DNA of 64,000 bases from RHLJ01 sp040222455 (GCA_040222455.1 JAVKDD010000003.1:1-64000), one strand, 5' to 3'; shown: positions 16,324 through 25,383, counted from the stretch's first letter. Notes: generated by a model from the sequence alone, not told the origin. Program-made: numbers and translations.

Positions 16324-17158
16324 AAAAGTACAGAAACACGAAAAAGTTTATGGTTGTTTTGTGACCTCCTCTGTCTGCTCCTTGGTTAAGGAGGTGGACG
16401 CGTAGAACTAGTACAGAAATACTTTATAAAATGTAGCTACTCATGAATTTCCCCTCCTGATTAAGGAGGGGTGAGCTAGCTGGTGAGGAGAATGTGGGTA
16501 GAAGTCGGGGAGGTCGGGAATGGAATTAGTTTGACCTCCTCTATCTCCTCCTTGGCTAAGGAGGAGGACGCGTTGATTTAGTACAAAACTAGTTTAGAAA
16601 ACGAAGCCACTCATGAGTTTCCCCTCCTGATGAAGGAGGGGTGAACTAGCTGGTGAGGAGAATGTGGGTAGAAGTCGGGGAGGTCGAGAGTTGGTGTGTT
16701 ATTTCGACCCCCCCTGTCTCCTACTTAGCTAAGGAGGTGGACGCGTTGAACTAGTACAGAAATACTTTATAAAATGTAGCTATTTATGAGTTTCCCCTCC
16801 TGATGAAGGAGGGGAGAGTTAGCAAGTGAAGTGAATGTGGGCAGAAGTTGGGGAGGTCGAGAGTTGGTGTGTTATTTCGACCCCCCCTGTCTCCTACTTA
16901 GCTAAGGAGGTGGACGCGTTGAACTAGTACAGAAATACTTTATAAAATGTAGCTATTTATGAGTTTCCCCTCCTGATGAAGGAGGGGTGAACTAGCAAGT
17001 GAAGAGAATGTGAGTAGGTGTTGGGGAGGTCAGAACTTGAGAAGTAGGGGAGGTCGAAATACAGGCGATGCAAAGACTTGGAGATCACTTCTTCGCCAGC
17101 CGGCGGATCGTGAATGGGAGTTGATTTTGGGGAGGTTGTTTGTTGAGATGTTCTGAAT
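16324..17158. other. 835-base gene-free region dominated by tandem repeats
   Basis: No credible gene is present. The region holds the four-unit repeat array (16363-17050) and a short tail with GCCAGCCGGCGGATC near 17096. Related motifs recur at 24119 (CCGCCAGTAGGCGG) and 27895 (CTGGCGGATC). Confidence 0.7.
16363..17050. repeat. Tandem array of four ~173-base units
   Basis: Units start with GACC(T/C)CC at 16363, 16533, 16706 and 16879, a spacing of 170, 173 and 173. Each unit has an early hairpin (CTCCTTGG...AAGGAGG with GTGGACGCG), a middle hairpin (CCCCTCCTGATGAAGGAGGGG) and ends in GGGGAGGTC, the inverse of its own start. Units 3 and 4 are almost identical; 1 and 2 are more diverged. A solo partial copy lies at 82-118. 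It is not a CRISPR, because the units abut without unique spacers. A REP/MITE-like element or structured RNA repeat is possible. Confidence 0.85.
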
Positions 17159-17530
17159 TTAAAAAGGTAAATCGTCATCAATATCGTCGAATTCAGCACG
17201 GTCTATTGTGAAGCCTTCAGTACTTGGAGCGGATGGTGGCGGTGGCGCATTTTGAACTCCGGTGCCGGCTTCAACTTTCCATGCTTTAACATCGGTGTAC
17301 CAATTTCCATTGTATTCCCGACTTGCAATATCAATCGAAACTGTTACTTGAGCGCCTACTGTAACTGCTTGCTGGTCAATGTTGTCTCCCCATTGGGTAA
17401 TGGCGACTTTCTTGGGATATTTACCAGGAATTTCGAGGATGAAATCGCGTTTTCTCCATGGCCCGTTTTTCCCCTGTCCGCCTTGTTCTTTCAATATTTG
17501 TACAACGTTTCCGGTGAGTTTTAAGTCCAT
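17159..17530 (-). CDS. DUF3127 protein with SSB-like acidic tail
   Basis: The likely start is the Met at 17530 (MDLKLTGNVVQILKEQ), the normal start of DUF3127 proteins; an in-frame Met at 17578 adds an atypical 16-residue leader. The core forms an OB-fold-like barrel (RDFILEIPG, VAITQWGDN, VTVSIDIASREYNG). A Pro-rich linker follows, and the protein ends EFDDIDDDLPF. That acidic tip ending in Pro-Phe is the same kind used by single-stranded DNA-binding protein to recruit partner proteins. A role in DNA binding and repair or replication is likely; the family has no established function. It is transcribed alone. Confidence 0.85.
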   Translation of the reverse strand: MDLKLTGNVVQILKEQGGQGKNGPWRKRDFILEIPGKYPKKVAITQWGDNIDQQAVTVGAQVTVSIDIASREYNGNWYTDVKAWKVEAGTGVQNAPPPPSAPSTEGFTIDRAEFDDIDDDLPF

Positions 17531-17578
17531 GGGTTTGAATGTTTTCTTTAGAGTATATTCGGACGATGAAAGTAACAA

Positions 17579-17952
17579 ATTTATTTGTGTTATGCCTTTT
17601 ATCTACTATTGTATGGACAAGTTTACTAATAGCCTCTAAAGTATACTCGTTAATTAATCTAGTCATTTTATTTTCGGCCTTTGATTGGCGGAGGAATAGC
17701 AGATCAGTCATCCCAAGCATTTTGAAATCATAAAACTTGCCCACACATGGGCGTTTAGTTTTATGGGAAAATGCGCTGACTGAACTGCCCATAGGCAATC
17801 ATAGTCGAGAGCTTTTGGTTCTTTTGGCGGCCCAAAAGGACAAAGAAAAGAAATCAAGGCGTTATAGATTCTTCGAACGAACTTTGAGTGTTCTGAAAAT
17901 AAAACAAAAACCGCAGTTGGAATTAATAACATCAGTCAGTTACTTAAGTTAA
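17579..17952. other. Intergenic region without a credible gene
   Basis: About 370 bases between the DUF3127 and DUF72 genes. It contains an imperfect hairpin (TTCTTTTGGCGGCCCAAAAGGA around 17820-17841) of the same type as those at 267-292 and 23983-24008. Overlapping open frames on both strands here look like repeat-derived noise. Confidence 0.5.
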
Positions 17953-17976
17953 AGAGAAAAAAAGCATACAGAGATC

Positions 17977-18840
17977 ATTGAAAACAGAAAATATCACCTG
18001 GGATGTACCGGCTGGAGCCTTCCGGAATGGGTCGGCTCGTTTTTTAAAGAAAAGACCAAACCGGGCGATTTCCTGACGCAGTATTCTTCGGTATTCAATA
18101 CGGTAGAGGGCAATACTTCCTTTTATAGCAATCCCTCAAAAGAAATGATGCATCAATGGGCAGAAAAAACTCCAGACGGATTCAAGTTCTGCTTTAAGTT
18201 TCCTAAAACCATTACGCACATTAAGCGACTTAATAATGTGGAAGGAGAGGTACACCAATTTCTGGAAGTATTTGAAGATCACAGAGAAAAACTGGGACCA
18301 TTTATGATACAGTTTCCAGAGGCTTTTTCACCTCAGGAACTCCCAAAGCTTGAAAAACTACTATCGATTCTTCCCAAAACAATGAGCTATACTGTTGAAG
18401 TTCGTAATTTAGATTTTTTTGATAAGGGCAGACACGAGCACAGTTTAAATACACTGTTAAGTAGCTATGGGGTAGAGCGCACAATTTTTGACACGCGCAA
18501 GCTTCACGCAACAAAGTCGAGTATTCCCTCAATTCTTGAGGCGAAACTAAAAAAGCCCAAAGTACCGGTTCGTTTCGAAGCGCTCAGTTCAAGACCAACC
18601 GTCCGTTTTGTTGGTGTAAATGATATTTTAAATAATGAAGCGTATTTAAAAGAATGGGCAATTGTGGTCGCCGATTGGATTAATGAAGGTCGGCACCCCT
18701 ACATTTTTATTCATTCGCCAGACAGGATTTCTCAGCCTAAATTATGTACTCATTTTCATAAACTTCTGACAGAACTGATCGGACTGCCACCATTAGCAGA
18801 CTGGCCAGTAAACAGAGAAGCTCAATTAGGCTTATTCTAA
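17977..18840 (+). CDS. DUF72 family protein with non-canonical start
   Basis: The product is a DUF72 (TIM-barrel, YecE-like) protein. The conserved N-terminal motif YHLGCTGWSLPEWVGSF and NTVEGNTSFYSNPS are both encoded upstream of the first ATG (18145). The frame is open from 17953, but between there and 18145 it holds no ATG, GTG or TTG. ATT at 17977 (or ATC at 17974) preceded by AAAGAGAAAAAAAG is the best start I can offer. A start at 18145 would remove about 56 conserved residues. The function of DUF72 is not established. The gene ends by a one-base overlap (TAATG) with the DoxX gene, so the two are translationally coupled. Confidence 0.75.
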   Translation: MENRKYHLGCTGWSLPEWVGSFFKEKTKPGDFLTQYSSVFNTVEGNTSFYSNPSKEMMHQWAEKTPDGFKFCFKFPKTITHIKRLNNVEGEVHQFLEVFEDHREKLGPFMIQFPEAFSPQELPKLEKLLSILPKTMSYTVEVRNLDFFDKGRHEHSLNTLLSSYGVERTIFDTRKLHATKSSIPSILEAKLKKPKVPVRFEALSSRPTVRFVGVNDILNNEAYLKEWAIVVADWINEGRHPYIFIHSPDRISQPKLCTHFHKLLTELIGLPPLADWPVNREAQLGLF

Positions 18841-19253
18841 TGAAAAAAATAGATGCTTTTTTTAATGACAAAAAGAACTACGCAGCAGTTTTTATTCGGC
18901 TAATTGTGGGTGCACATCTGGTTATCGGGGTTCAGGATAATATTCTTTCGTGGGATCGAATGTTGGAATTTCGGGACTTTCTTAATCTGTTTGAATTTCC
19001 AGTGCCGTTAGTATCGGCGATACTATCTGTTTATGCTCAGTTTATCTGTGGAGTATTATATTTAATCGGTTGGAAAGTCAGGTTAGCAGCTATTGTAATG
19101 ATTGGGAATTTTCTTGTAGCGCTGTTTATGGTTCATCTAGGAAATGACACATATGTAGCCATGTTCCCGGCGCTGGTAATGTTATCGGGTTCGTTGTTCT
19201 TACTCTTTAATGGGGCAGGTAAAGTATCAATCGAGGAATGGCAAAGGGATTAA
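18840..19253 (+). CDS. DoxX-like integral membrane protein
   Basis: This 137-residue protein has four hydrophobic segments (about residues 15-32, 56-75, 81-100 and 106-123). The first carries the IRLIVGAHLVIG pattern typical of DoxX, and LIGWKVRLAAIVMIGNF is typical of the third. Members sit in the inner membrane and have been linked to quinone or thiol redox chemistry; the precise activity here is unknown. Its ATG overlaps the DUF72 stop by one base. The stop overlaps the end of the convergent gene at 19250 by four bases. Confidence 0.8.
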   Translation: MKKIDAFFNDKKNYAAVFIRLIVGAHLVIGVQDNILSWDRMLEFRDFLNLFEFPVPLVSAILSVYAQFICGVLYLIGWKVRLAAIVMIGNFLVALFMVHLGNDTYVAMFPALVMLSGSLFLLFNGAGKVSIEEWQRD

Positions 19254-19885
19254 TTCTCAATCACTCCAATTAACGCGGTACTTTCCACAAAGGGAAGCTG
19301 CTCAATTTTTTCCATCAGCTCTTGTTCATTTCCAGGAGTACAAGTCACATTAACCGAACGTGCATAGTTTTGAAGGATTTCATAGGCGACACTTCGAAAA
19401 ACTCCCATAATCTCCTTTAATCGTGCTTCATTTACAGAATACCTGAACTCAAATAGCAGTTCTTCTCTAGTTTGAGAGGCAATTAATCGGTCATAAGCCT
19501 GATCTAAATTTGTTCCGGTTAGTCCTCGTTGCTGTAACAGTTCTTTGAAATAAGCGGAATCGACAGTTGCGGGTTCCAGAAAAGATCGCTGGATTTCAGG
19601 ATGATTTCTCAATCTTTCTAACGTAGAATCCTCTGGAGAATTAACAATAGAAATGAGTATCGGTTTGATATCGGAATAAGAAATCTCGTAACTCAGTTCA
19701 GCGAACTTCCGCTTAATAAAATCGGGTGAAACGGTATCGTTTAAAAAAACAATAAACTCACCGTCTAAGAAAGAGACCTCGCCCGACTGCACTTTTTGAA
19801 GGGCATCGTCGCCGATAACCTGAGCAAAAATATTGGAATAAACTCCAAATCCAATAAGAAAGAGAAGTAAAGTTATACGTGTCAT
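19250..19885 (-). CDS. Secreted protein of unknown function
   Basis: The chosen start, Met at 19885, opens a signal peptide (MTRITLLLFLIGFGVYSN) with cleavage likely after NIFA; an in-frame Met at 19933 would add 16 residues before it. The mature part, about 190 residues, is rich in charged helices. It contains two similar helical stretches (IKPILISIVNSPEDSTLERL; VACT-like VNVTCTPGNEQELMEKIEQL) that look like two ferredoxin-like or inhibitor-like lobes. I do not recognise a family. It converges with DoxX and is transcribed away from prfC. Confidence 0.65.
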   Translation of the reverse strand: MTRITLLLFLIGFGVYSNIFAQVIGDDALQKVQSGEVSFLDGEFIVFLNDTVSPDFIKRKFAELSYEISYSDIKPILISIVNSPEDSTLERLRNHPEIQRSFLEPATVDSAYFKELLQQRGLTGTNLDQAYDRLIASQTREELLFEFRYSVNEARLKEIMGVFRSVAYEILQNYARSVNVTCTPGNEQELMEKIEQLPFVESTALIGVIEN

Positions 19886-19989
19886 AAAAGAAGATAAGAG
19901 AAATGATTGGTTAAGAAAGTCATAAGAGCGCAAAAGAGTTAAAATCGTCGTATTTTTAATGTTGAATATTCATTGAAAAGAGTGCTACG

Positions 19990-21600
19990 ATGTCAAAGAC
20001 GGCAACTGCCGATTCCCATATTGTTAAAGAAGCAAAGAAAAGACGCACATTTGCGATCATTTCTCACCCTGATGCAGGTAAAACTACACTTACTGAAAAG
20101 TTATTGTTATACGGTGGAGCGATTCACGAAGCAGGATCGGTAAGAGCGCGAAAAGCCTCTCACCATGCGGCTTCTGATTGGATGGCTATTGAAAAAGAAC
20201 GGGGAATATCTGTGACTTCCTCGGTTATGCGATTTGAGAAAGATGGAATCAAGTACAACTTATTGGACACCCCTGGGCACAAAGATTTTTCTGAAGATAC
20301 CTTAAGAACGTTGGTAGCTGCAGATTCAGGCTTGATGGTTATTGACGTTGCGAAAGGAGTTGAGGAACAAACCGAGAAATTATTCGAAGTGTGTAAGCTT
20401 CGAGAAGTGCCTGTAATTACCTTTGTGAATAAGTGCGATCGTCCGGGGATGGACCCGTTGGAAGTACTAAGTAACGTGGAAGCAAAACTTGGAATTGAAG
20501 CGCTACCGGCAAGTTGGCCAATGGGTTACGGTCAAAAGTTTCAAGGTATTTATGATGTACACGCAAAAAATGTTCATGTATACGAAAAGAGCGAACATGG
20601 AACAAAGAAGGCAATCACAGAAATTCTAAGTGTAGAAGAGGCGTTAGAACAAAGCAATCTCTCTGAAACTGAAAAGGATGCGTTTAGGGAAGAAGTGATG
20701 CTGATTGAAGACATGTACCCCAACATGGATAAAGAATTATATAGTAGAGGAAAAGTAACTCCGGTTTTCTTTGGTTCAGCTTTAAACAACTTTGGGTTGG
20801 ATGTTTTTCTAAACTATTTCCATAAACTGGCGCCACAACCTCAAGGATATGAGCATTCAGAAGGGTCCGAAAGAGGATTAAATGAACCGTTTTCGGGATT
20901 TATTTTTAAGATGCAGGCGAATATGAACCCCGGACATCGTGATTGTGCAGCATTTATTCGGGTTGCTTCCGGACAGTTTAAGCGAGGGCAGGAAGTCATT
21001 CTCTCGAACACGGGAAGAAAGATAAAATTGGCAACACCTCATACGTTAATGGGAGATGAACGACAGTTAATGGAAGAAGCTTTTCCCGGTGATATCGTTT
21101 CCATTTTCAATCCGGGCGACTTTCGTATCGGGAGTACTATTTTTGAGAAAAATCCCGTTCGCTTTGATATTATTCCGTTGTTTACACCAGAGCATTTTCA
21201 AAAAGTAGCTACTAAAGATCCATTCAAAAGGAAACAGCTTCGAGATGGTTTAAAACAACTTTCGGAAGAAGGAGTTGTACATGTATTTGAAGTGCCGAAC
21301 GGAGTTGGAAATGAATTACTTCTTGGAACCGTAGGAGTGCTTCAGTTTGAAGTGGTGCACCATCGGATGAAAGAAGAGTATGGAGTTGAGTTGGTAATTA
21401 CTCCGGTTACTTATCACACTGCCCGATGGCTTCCAAATGATAAGAATGAAGTTATTGCGAAACTGGAATCGAGCTATTCCACACATGTTACGAAAGACAT
21501 GGAAGGAAATCCCATTGTGCTATTTGATTCGATGTACGCTTTAAATCAAGGAGAGGAAAAAGTAGGGGCAGAAAATCTGTTTAAATTTAAGCAAGGTTGA
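19990..21600 (+). CDS. prfC: Peptide chain release factor 3 (RF3)
   Basis: This 536-residue translational GTPase has the RF3 layout. It has G1 SHPDAGKT at residues 25-32, switch motifs KERGISVTSS and DTPGHKDFSEDTLR, and G4 NKCDRPG. The later domains include FKMQANMNPGHRDCAAF and LGTVGVLQFEVV, specific to RF3 rather than EF-G. RF3 uses GTP to recycle RF1/RF2 from the ribosome after peptide release. Full length compared with the usual ~525-530 residues. It starts about 100 bases from the divergent secreted-protein gene and appears monocistronic. Confidence 0.95.
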   Translation: MSKTATADSHIVKEAKKRRTFAIISHPDAGKTTLTEKLLLYGGAIHEAGSVRARKASHHAASDWMAIEKERGISVTSSVMRFEKDGIKYNLLDTPGHKDFSEDTLRTLVAADSGLMVIDVAKGVEEQTEKLFEVCKLREVPVITFVNKCDRPGMDPLEVLSNVEAKLGIEALPASWPMGYGQKFQGIYDVHAKNVHVYEKSEHGTKKAITEILSVEEALEQSNLSETEKDAFREEVMLIEDMYPNMDKELYSRGKVTPVFFGSALNNFGLDVFLNYFHKLAPQPQGYEHSEGSERGLNEPFSGFIFKMQANMNPGHRDCAAFIRVASGQFKRGQEVILSNTGRKIKLATPHTLMGDERQLMEEAFPGDIVSIFNPGDFRIGSTIFEKNPVRFDIIPLFTPEHFQKVATKDPFKRKQLRDGLKQLSEEGVVHVFEVPNGVGNELLLGTVGVLQFEVVHHRMKEEYGVELVITPVTYHTARWLPNDKNEVIAKLESSYSTHVTKDMEGNPIVLFDSMYALNQGEEKVGAENLFKFKQG

Positions 21601-21663
21601 ACATTAAGAAAAAGTGAAATTGAGAATTAGGAATATGATTGATTTCAATACTACCTAATTCCT

Positions 21664-22428
21664 TTATTTTCCACCATTAGCTTGAAGATCTTGAATGCAT
21701 TGAGCATCAAGTTCGGGAATAGATCCACCTACAAGATTGCCAACAAAATCAGAAGTTCGAACAGAATAATACATGAGACAACTTTCAATATCACAATGTG
21801 CGCCATTAGCCTCATCTAAATGATTCTGAACGGCAGGAGATCCATTGTCAACAAGTCCTAGCAGGTGTCCAAATTCATGATTCAATACAGCGGTTTCTAC
21901 TACACTTTTACTAGGCTGTCCTAAACCACCCGTGTTTTCACCAATGGTTCCACCCAACAAAGCCATCGAAGTGTTGAAATATGCGAAGCCAAGTACATTT
22001 GGTTGCTCAAACTCTCCATTTAAAATAATAAAGTATGCGGCTATAGTACTTTCGTCGGAATAAGTATTTCGGTGTTCTTTTTCTAAATCATACGCATCTT
22101 GGGCAGAATAGGAACTTTTACCCGACGATGGAATCTCATCATCAATGTTAATAATTATTCCACCGGGTTTATTTAATCTCCCTTCTAAAAAGCTTTTTAA
22201 ATTGTTAAGAGCACTTTCTGAAGGCTGAAATCCCGTCACGTAATCAATTTCAATAACTAAGGAAGTGAAAGTAGATGATGAAAGAATATCGTTTGCTGAA
22301 GAACCTACATCCTGTGTATGGGAGTAACTACTTCCATTTTCACTATTATCTCCAGAATTAGAAGCAGTACATCCACTTATATAAAAAAGAAAAAGAATTA
22401 AGACGAAAAAGCGTGTAAGTTTTTGCAT
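21664..22428 (-). CDS. Lipoprotein zinc metalloprotease
   Basis: A lipoprotein signal with Cys at residue 20 (FYISGC) precedes a Ser/Asn-rich linker. A protease domain with LNHEFGHLLGLVDNGS follows. The HExxH core is clear, while the third zinc ligand, usually His in HExxHxxGxxH, is replaced by Asp (HEFGHLLGLVD). This resembles membrane metalloproteases of Bacteroidota of the metzincin type, where Asp can serve as ligand. CDIESCLMYY after the helix fits the Met-turn region. It is expected at the cell surface or periplasm. It is transcribed alone, convergent with prfC. Confidence 0.8.
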   Translation of the reverse strand: MQKLTRFFVLILFLFYISGCTASNSGDNSENGSSYSHTQDVGSSANDILSSSTFTSLVIEIDYVTGFQPSESALNNLKSFLEGRLNKPGGIIINIDDEIPSSGKSSYSAQDAYDLEKEHRNTYSDESTIAAYFIILNGEFEQPNVLGFAYFNTSMALLGGTIGENTGGLGQPSKSVVETAVLNHEFGHLLGLVDNGSPAVQNHLDEANGAHCDIESCLMYYSVRTSDFVGNLVGGSIPELDAQCIQDLQANGGK

Positions 22429-22495
22429 TGAATTATGTGATTTAATCTCTTAAACAAAGACTCGGAACCTAAGTTTCCATAATTAATATAGATCT

Positions 22496-22972
22496 ATGAA
22501 CCTGAATATTGTACAAGCTAATTTAAATATCAAAGCTGAAGCCAGACATGTTTTGTTTCTTACAAATACTTATGCCCTAGATAAAATGGGGGGAGGAAAG
22601 CCTTTATCAAGTTATGTTCAAGAGCATTTAATTGATGGGTTAAAAGCTGCGCCAAATAGTTTAATATATATCGCTTACATCGATAATAACCCTGTAGGTA
22701 TTGCGACTTGCTTTATCGGTTACTCAACGTTTTACGCCAAAAATTTAATCAACATTCATGATTTGAGCGTTATTCCAAAGGCAAGGGGAATGGGTGTGGG
22801 AAAAGCACTTATTAAAACAGTTATAGAAAAAGCGAAAGAATTGAATTGTTGCAAAATAACCCTGGAAGTTTTGGAAAATAACCCTGCACGAAATCTTTAT
22901 GAAAGAGAGGGTTTCGAATACGGAGAGCAAAAATTTCTATTTATGACAAAACTGGTGGTAGATGAAGGGTAG
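22496..22972 (+). CDS. GNAT-family N-acetyltransferase, copy 1
   Basis: This 158-residue single-domain GNAT protein has the acetyl-CoA loop ARGMGVGKAL and the later NNPARNLYEREGFEY block that completes the fold. Substrate is not evident; such small GNATs acetylate amines on metabolites, antibiotics or proteins. It is the first of two neighbouring paralogues (the other at 23072), with the second half far more similar than the first. No terminator is obvious between them. It diverges from the metalloprotease gene. Confidence 0.9.
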   Translation: MNLNIVQANLNIKAEARHVLFLTNTYALDKMGGGKPLSSYVQEHLIDGLKAAPNSLIYIAYIDNNPVGIATCFIGYSTFYAKNLINIHDLSVIPKARGMGVGKALIKTVIEKAKELNCCKITLEVLENNPARNLYEREGFEYGEQKFLFMTKLVVDEG

Positions 22973-23071
22973 AAATGTTAACTCATTATTAATATTGGTT
23001 AATTAAAAGCCCTTTTATGGAACTAAACTTGGTCAGCTCGATTTATACTGGTAGTTTTAGACGAATTAAAA

Positions 23072-23584
23072 TTGCAGGTTAACCTTAGACCATTGAGTAA
23101 AACAATTGATGTTGCTGCCGACATCAAAATTATAAAGGCAGATTTAGAGAATAAAAAACACGCATTAGATATTGTCAAGATTGTAGACTTGTTTGCCCGA
23201 GACCCAATGGGTCAGGATGAACCTCTCGAAGAAGAGATTCGGGTGGATATGATCGCTGAGATGAAAAAAGTACCGACGACAATGACGTACATCGCCTATC
23301 ATGATGATGAGCCTATGGGTATTGTCACTTGTTTCATAGGTTTTTCAACGTTCACGGCCAGCAAAACTTTCAAAATCCACGATGTTGCAGTTCACCCCGA
23401 CGCAAGAGGAATGGGCGTTGGCACAAAGCTTCTCAATAAAGTGAAGGAAGAAGCCGAAGAAATGGGTTGTTCAAAAATCACCTTAGAAGTGAGAACCGAT
23501 AATCCCGCAAAGAAACTCTATGAAAGAGAAGGCTTCGAATATGGCGAACCAAAATGGTGGTTCATGACTCAGGATCTTAATTGA
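23072..23584 (+). CDS. GNAT-family N-acetyltransferase, copy 2
   Basis: This 170-residue GNAT protein carries DARGMGVGTKLL and DNPAKKLYEREGFEYGEPK, closely matching copy 1 at 22496. Both share TYIAYHDDEPMGIVTCFIGFST-like strands, so they arose by tandem duplication. Copy 2 has a distinct N-terminal 60 residues. The start is TTG at 23072; the next Met (residue 46, MGQDEP) would lose the first helix, so the TTG is likely but not proven. Substrate is unknown. Confidence 0.85.
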   Translation: MQVNLRPLSKTIDVAADIKIIKADLENKKHALDIVKIVDLFARDPMGQDEPLEEEIRVDMIAEMKKVPTTMTYIAYHDDEPMGIVTCFIGFSTFTASKTFKIHDVAVHPDARGMGVGTKLLNKVKEEAEEMGCSKITLEVRTDNPAKKLYEREGFEYGEPKWWFMTQDLN

Positions 23585-24233
23585 ATCTCATCATCCTGAA
23601 CTTGATTCAGCGTCTTAAGAATGGGCTTTGTCATTAATCTGCTTTAGAATAGTTTTTAAGCCGAATAAAGATATAGGATCGAGTTTTGGATTGTAGATGT
23701 CAGATAATTCGTTGACAGTTTAAGTAGGGAACTAAAAAAATGACCTCTGAAATACTGGCGAAATAAGTGAGCCTGAAAGGAGCGTGTCTGAAGGACAAAT
23801 AATTCCACACCGGCTCGAGCGCTCAAAATTTTGAAGGTTGAACTTGGACCTTTGGAATTATTTAGCGACTGCAAGGAGAACGCGTCAGGATTTCAGCGTC
23901 TTGATCTTTTCGTTCTGTCGCCTGTCCCGTTGAAGAACGGGAGATCAAGCCAAAAGGACAATGCTTTTAACATAGCGGTTTACTTTTGTGCCGACAAAAG
24001 TAACAAAAGCTCCCATCTACGAATGCTTTGCGGGTTCATGATTACTCCCACTGAACAAATCCAAAGGTCCATGTTCATTTCGCAATAGAAAAAGGCTCTC
24101 ATCCAGAGTGAATTTGTTCTCCGCCAGTAGGCGGACATGGGAGTATTGTATTCACTATTCCACTCAGCATTCTAAGGATGGGGTTTTAATCTCTTTCAAC
24201 AAATTATCTGAAAACTACAACGATAACCATGTA
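23585..24233. other. 649-base repeat-rich region without a gene
   Basis: It begins with a TCATCCTGAACTTGATTCAG element (23588-23607). It continues with a hairpin TTTACTTTTGTGCCGACAAAAGTAA near 23980-24006 and a palindrome CCGCCAGTAGGCGG near 24120. Open frames across it are short and overlap on both strands, so I treat it as non-coding or decayed sequence. Confidence 0.55.
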
Positions 24234-25001
24234 TTAATTCGTCAGCGCTTCTGCTTCCTTTGCTAAACCCAGTACTGCTTGTTGATAAAGTGTACTATTA
24301 TTGTATCTGAGAATAGCTTCTTCAGTTGAACCGGTTATATCTTTAAAATGGGCAAGGTATTTAGCAACCGACATAATATTATTTGGCATGTGATACAGAT
24401 CGTTGCCTACCCACCAGCGGTTTAGTGAATATGGAATAAATTGAGCGTAAGACATGGCGCCTGCGTAACTCGATTTTAACTCAAGAACATCAAGACCGTT
24501 TTTTTGAGTGAATTTAAGTAGCTCTTCAAGTTGAGCCAGCGCAAAACTCGCTCGATAATCAGCGGCGTACATAGAAACATAGGCAATAAAAGGATTGTAC
24601 TTGCCTGCGTACGTTCCAAATTCAGATTCTATACCAATAATCCCAACAATCACTTCTTTTGGGATACCATATTCTTTTTCAGCGGCTTCCAGATCAGATA
24701 AGTAAGTAGAAATAAAACCCTCCAGTTTGGATACTTTTTTCTCATAGCCGAGCACTTTTTTATAATCCTCTACATCCTCGATTACTTTTTCAGCAGAGCG
24801 AGTAAATTTCGTTTTAATCTCAGTCATTAATTCGAAGCGTGAATCTTCAAGAAGCGGTCGTATATCCGTTCCTTTTTTATCAAAATGCTCAATCAGCTTT
24901 TCGATATTGGCATTACTTTCCGGGTTTGAAGCTTTTAAAATTCCTGACAATGAAAAAAGCATCGTAAATACGATAAAATAAATAGGTGTTTTTCTGTACA
25001 T
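24234..25001 (-). CDS. MltB-type lytic murein transglycosylase
   Basis: A signal peptide (about 23 residues, ending near ILKAS) exports a 255-residue precursor. The catalytic segment IIGIESEFGTYAGKYNPF contains the glutamate expected to cleave the glycan; AGAMSYAQFIPYS is the family's second signature. MltB-type enzymes cut peptidoglycan between N-acetylmuramic acid and N-acetylglucosamine, forming 1,6-anhydro ends. There is no lipobox, so it may be periplasmic and soluble. The domain is shorter than E. coli MltB. The gene stands alone. Confidence 0.85.
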   Translation of the reverse strand: MYRKTPIYFIVFTMLFSLSGILKASNPESNANIEKLIEHFDKKGTDIRPLLEDSRFELMTEIKTKFTRSAEKVIEDVEDYKKVLGYEKKVSKLEGFISTYLSDLEAAEKEYGIPKEVIVGIIGIESEFGTYAGKYNPFIAYVSMYAADYRASFALAQLEELLKFTQKNGLDVLELKSSYAGAMSYAQFIPYSLNRWWVGNDLYHMPNNIMSVAKYLAHFKDITGSTEEAILRYNNSTLYQQAVLGLAKEAEALTN

Positions 25002-25383
25002 AATAATAGCTGACTCTTGAATTGATATAAAGAACGTCGAAGTATAGTAAATCTGATTTTGAAGTGGAATGGGTTAAGTTATTTTATTTTTTCTACTAAT
25101 TATCCAATTTTTTACAGCTCTTGTTCAAAGACCAACCACGATTTTATCGTATAACGCCATCCTTACAAATTTTCCATTTTATTCAGAAAGACTAAGGTTT
25201 GGGATTAAAGTGTGAAGATCACATGAAATTCATACCCCAAAACTCGAACTTCTTATTCAAAACTCGTACCTTAGAAAGCTTTCAAAAAATGGGCTCTTAT
25301 CCTGTTTAGAGTACGAACTTAGAGAAGTTAATTTTGAGTTAAGAAGGCGTCAAGAATCAATTAATAGTATTAGAAAGGAAATC
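25002..25383. other. Intergenic region upstream of lpdA
   Basis: A 382-base divergent spacer. TAATTTTG at 25329-25336 matches the -7 consensus TAnnTTTG but has no TTG at the right distance, so the lpdA promoter call is tentative. No gene or RNA is evident. Confidence 0.4.

Noticed and set aside
16363..17050. CRISPR array
   Set aside because: Units are ~173 bases and contiguous, with no short identical repeats separated by unique spacers, and no cas genes are nearby.
16957..17199. 80-residue minus frame inside the tandem repeats
   Set aside because: It is generated by repeat sequence and has no protein-like composition.
17737..17952. 71-residue open frame on the plus strand
   Set aside because: It overlaps a hairpin repeat, resembles no family, and competing frames cover both strands.
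23656..24088. Two opposite open frames of 72 and 85 residues
   Set aside because: They are mutually overlapping, lie in repeat-rich sequence and have no recognisable motif.
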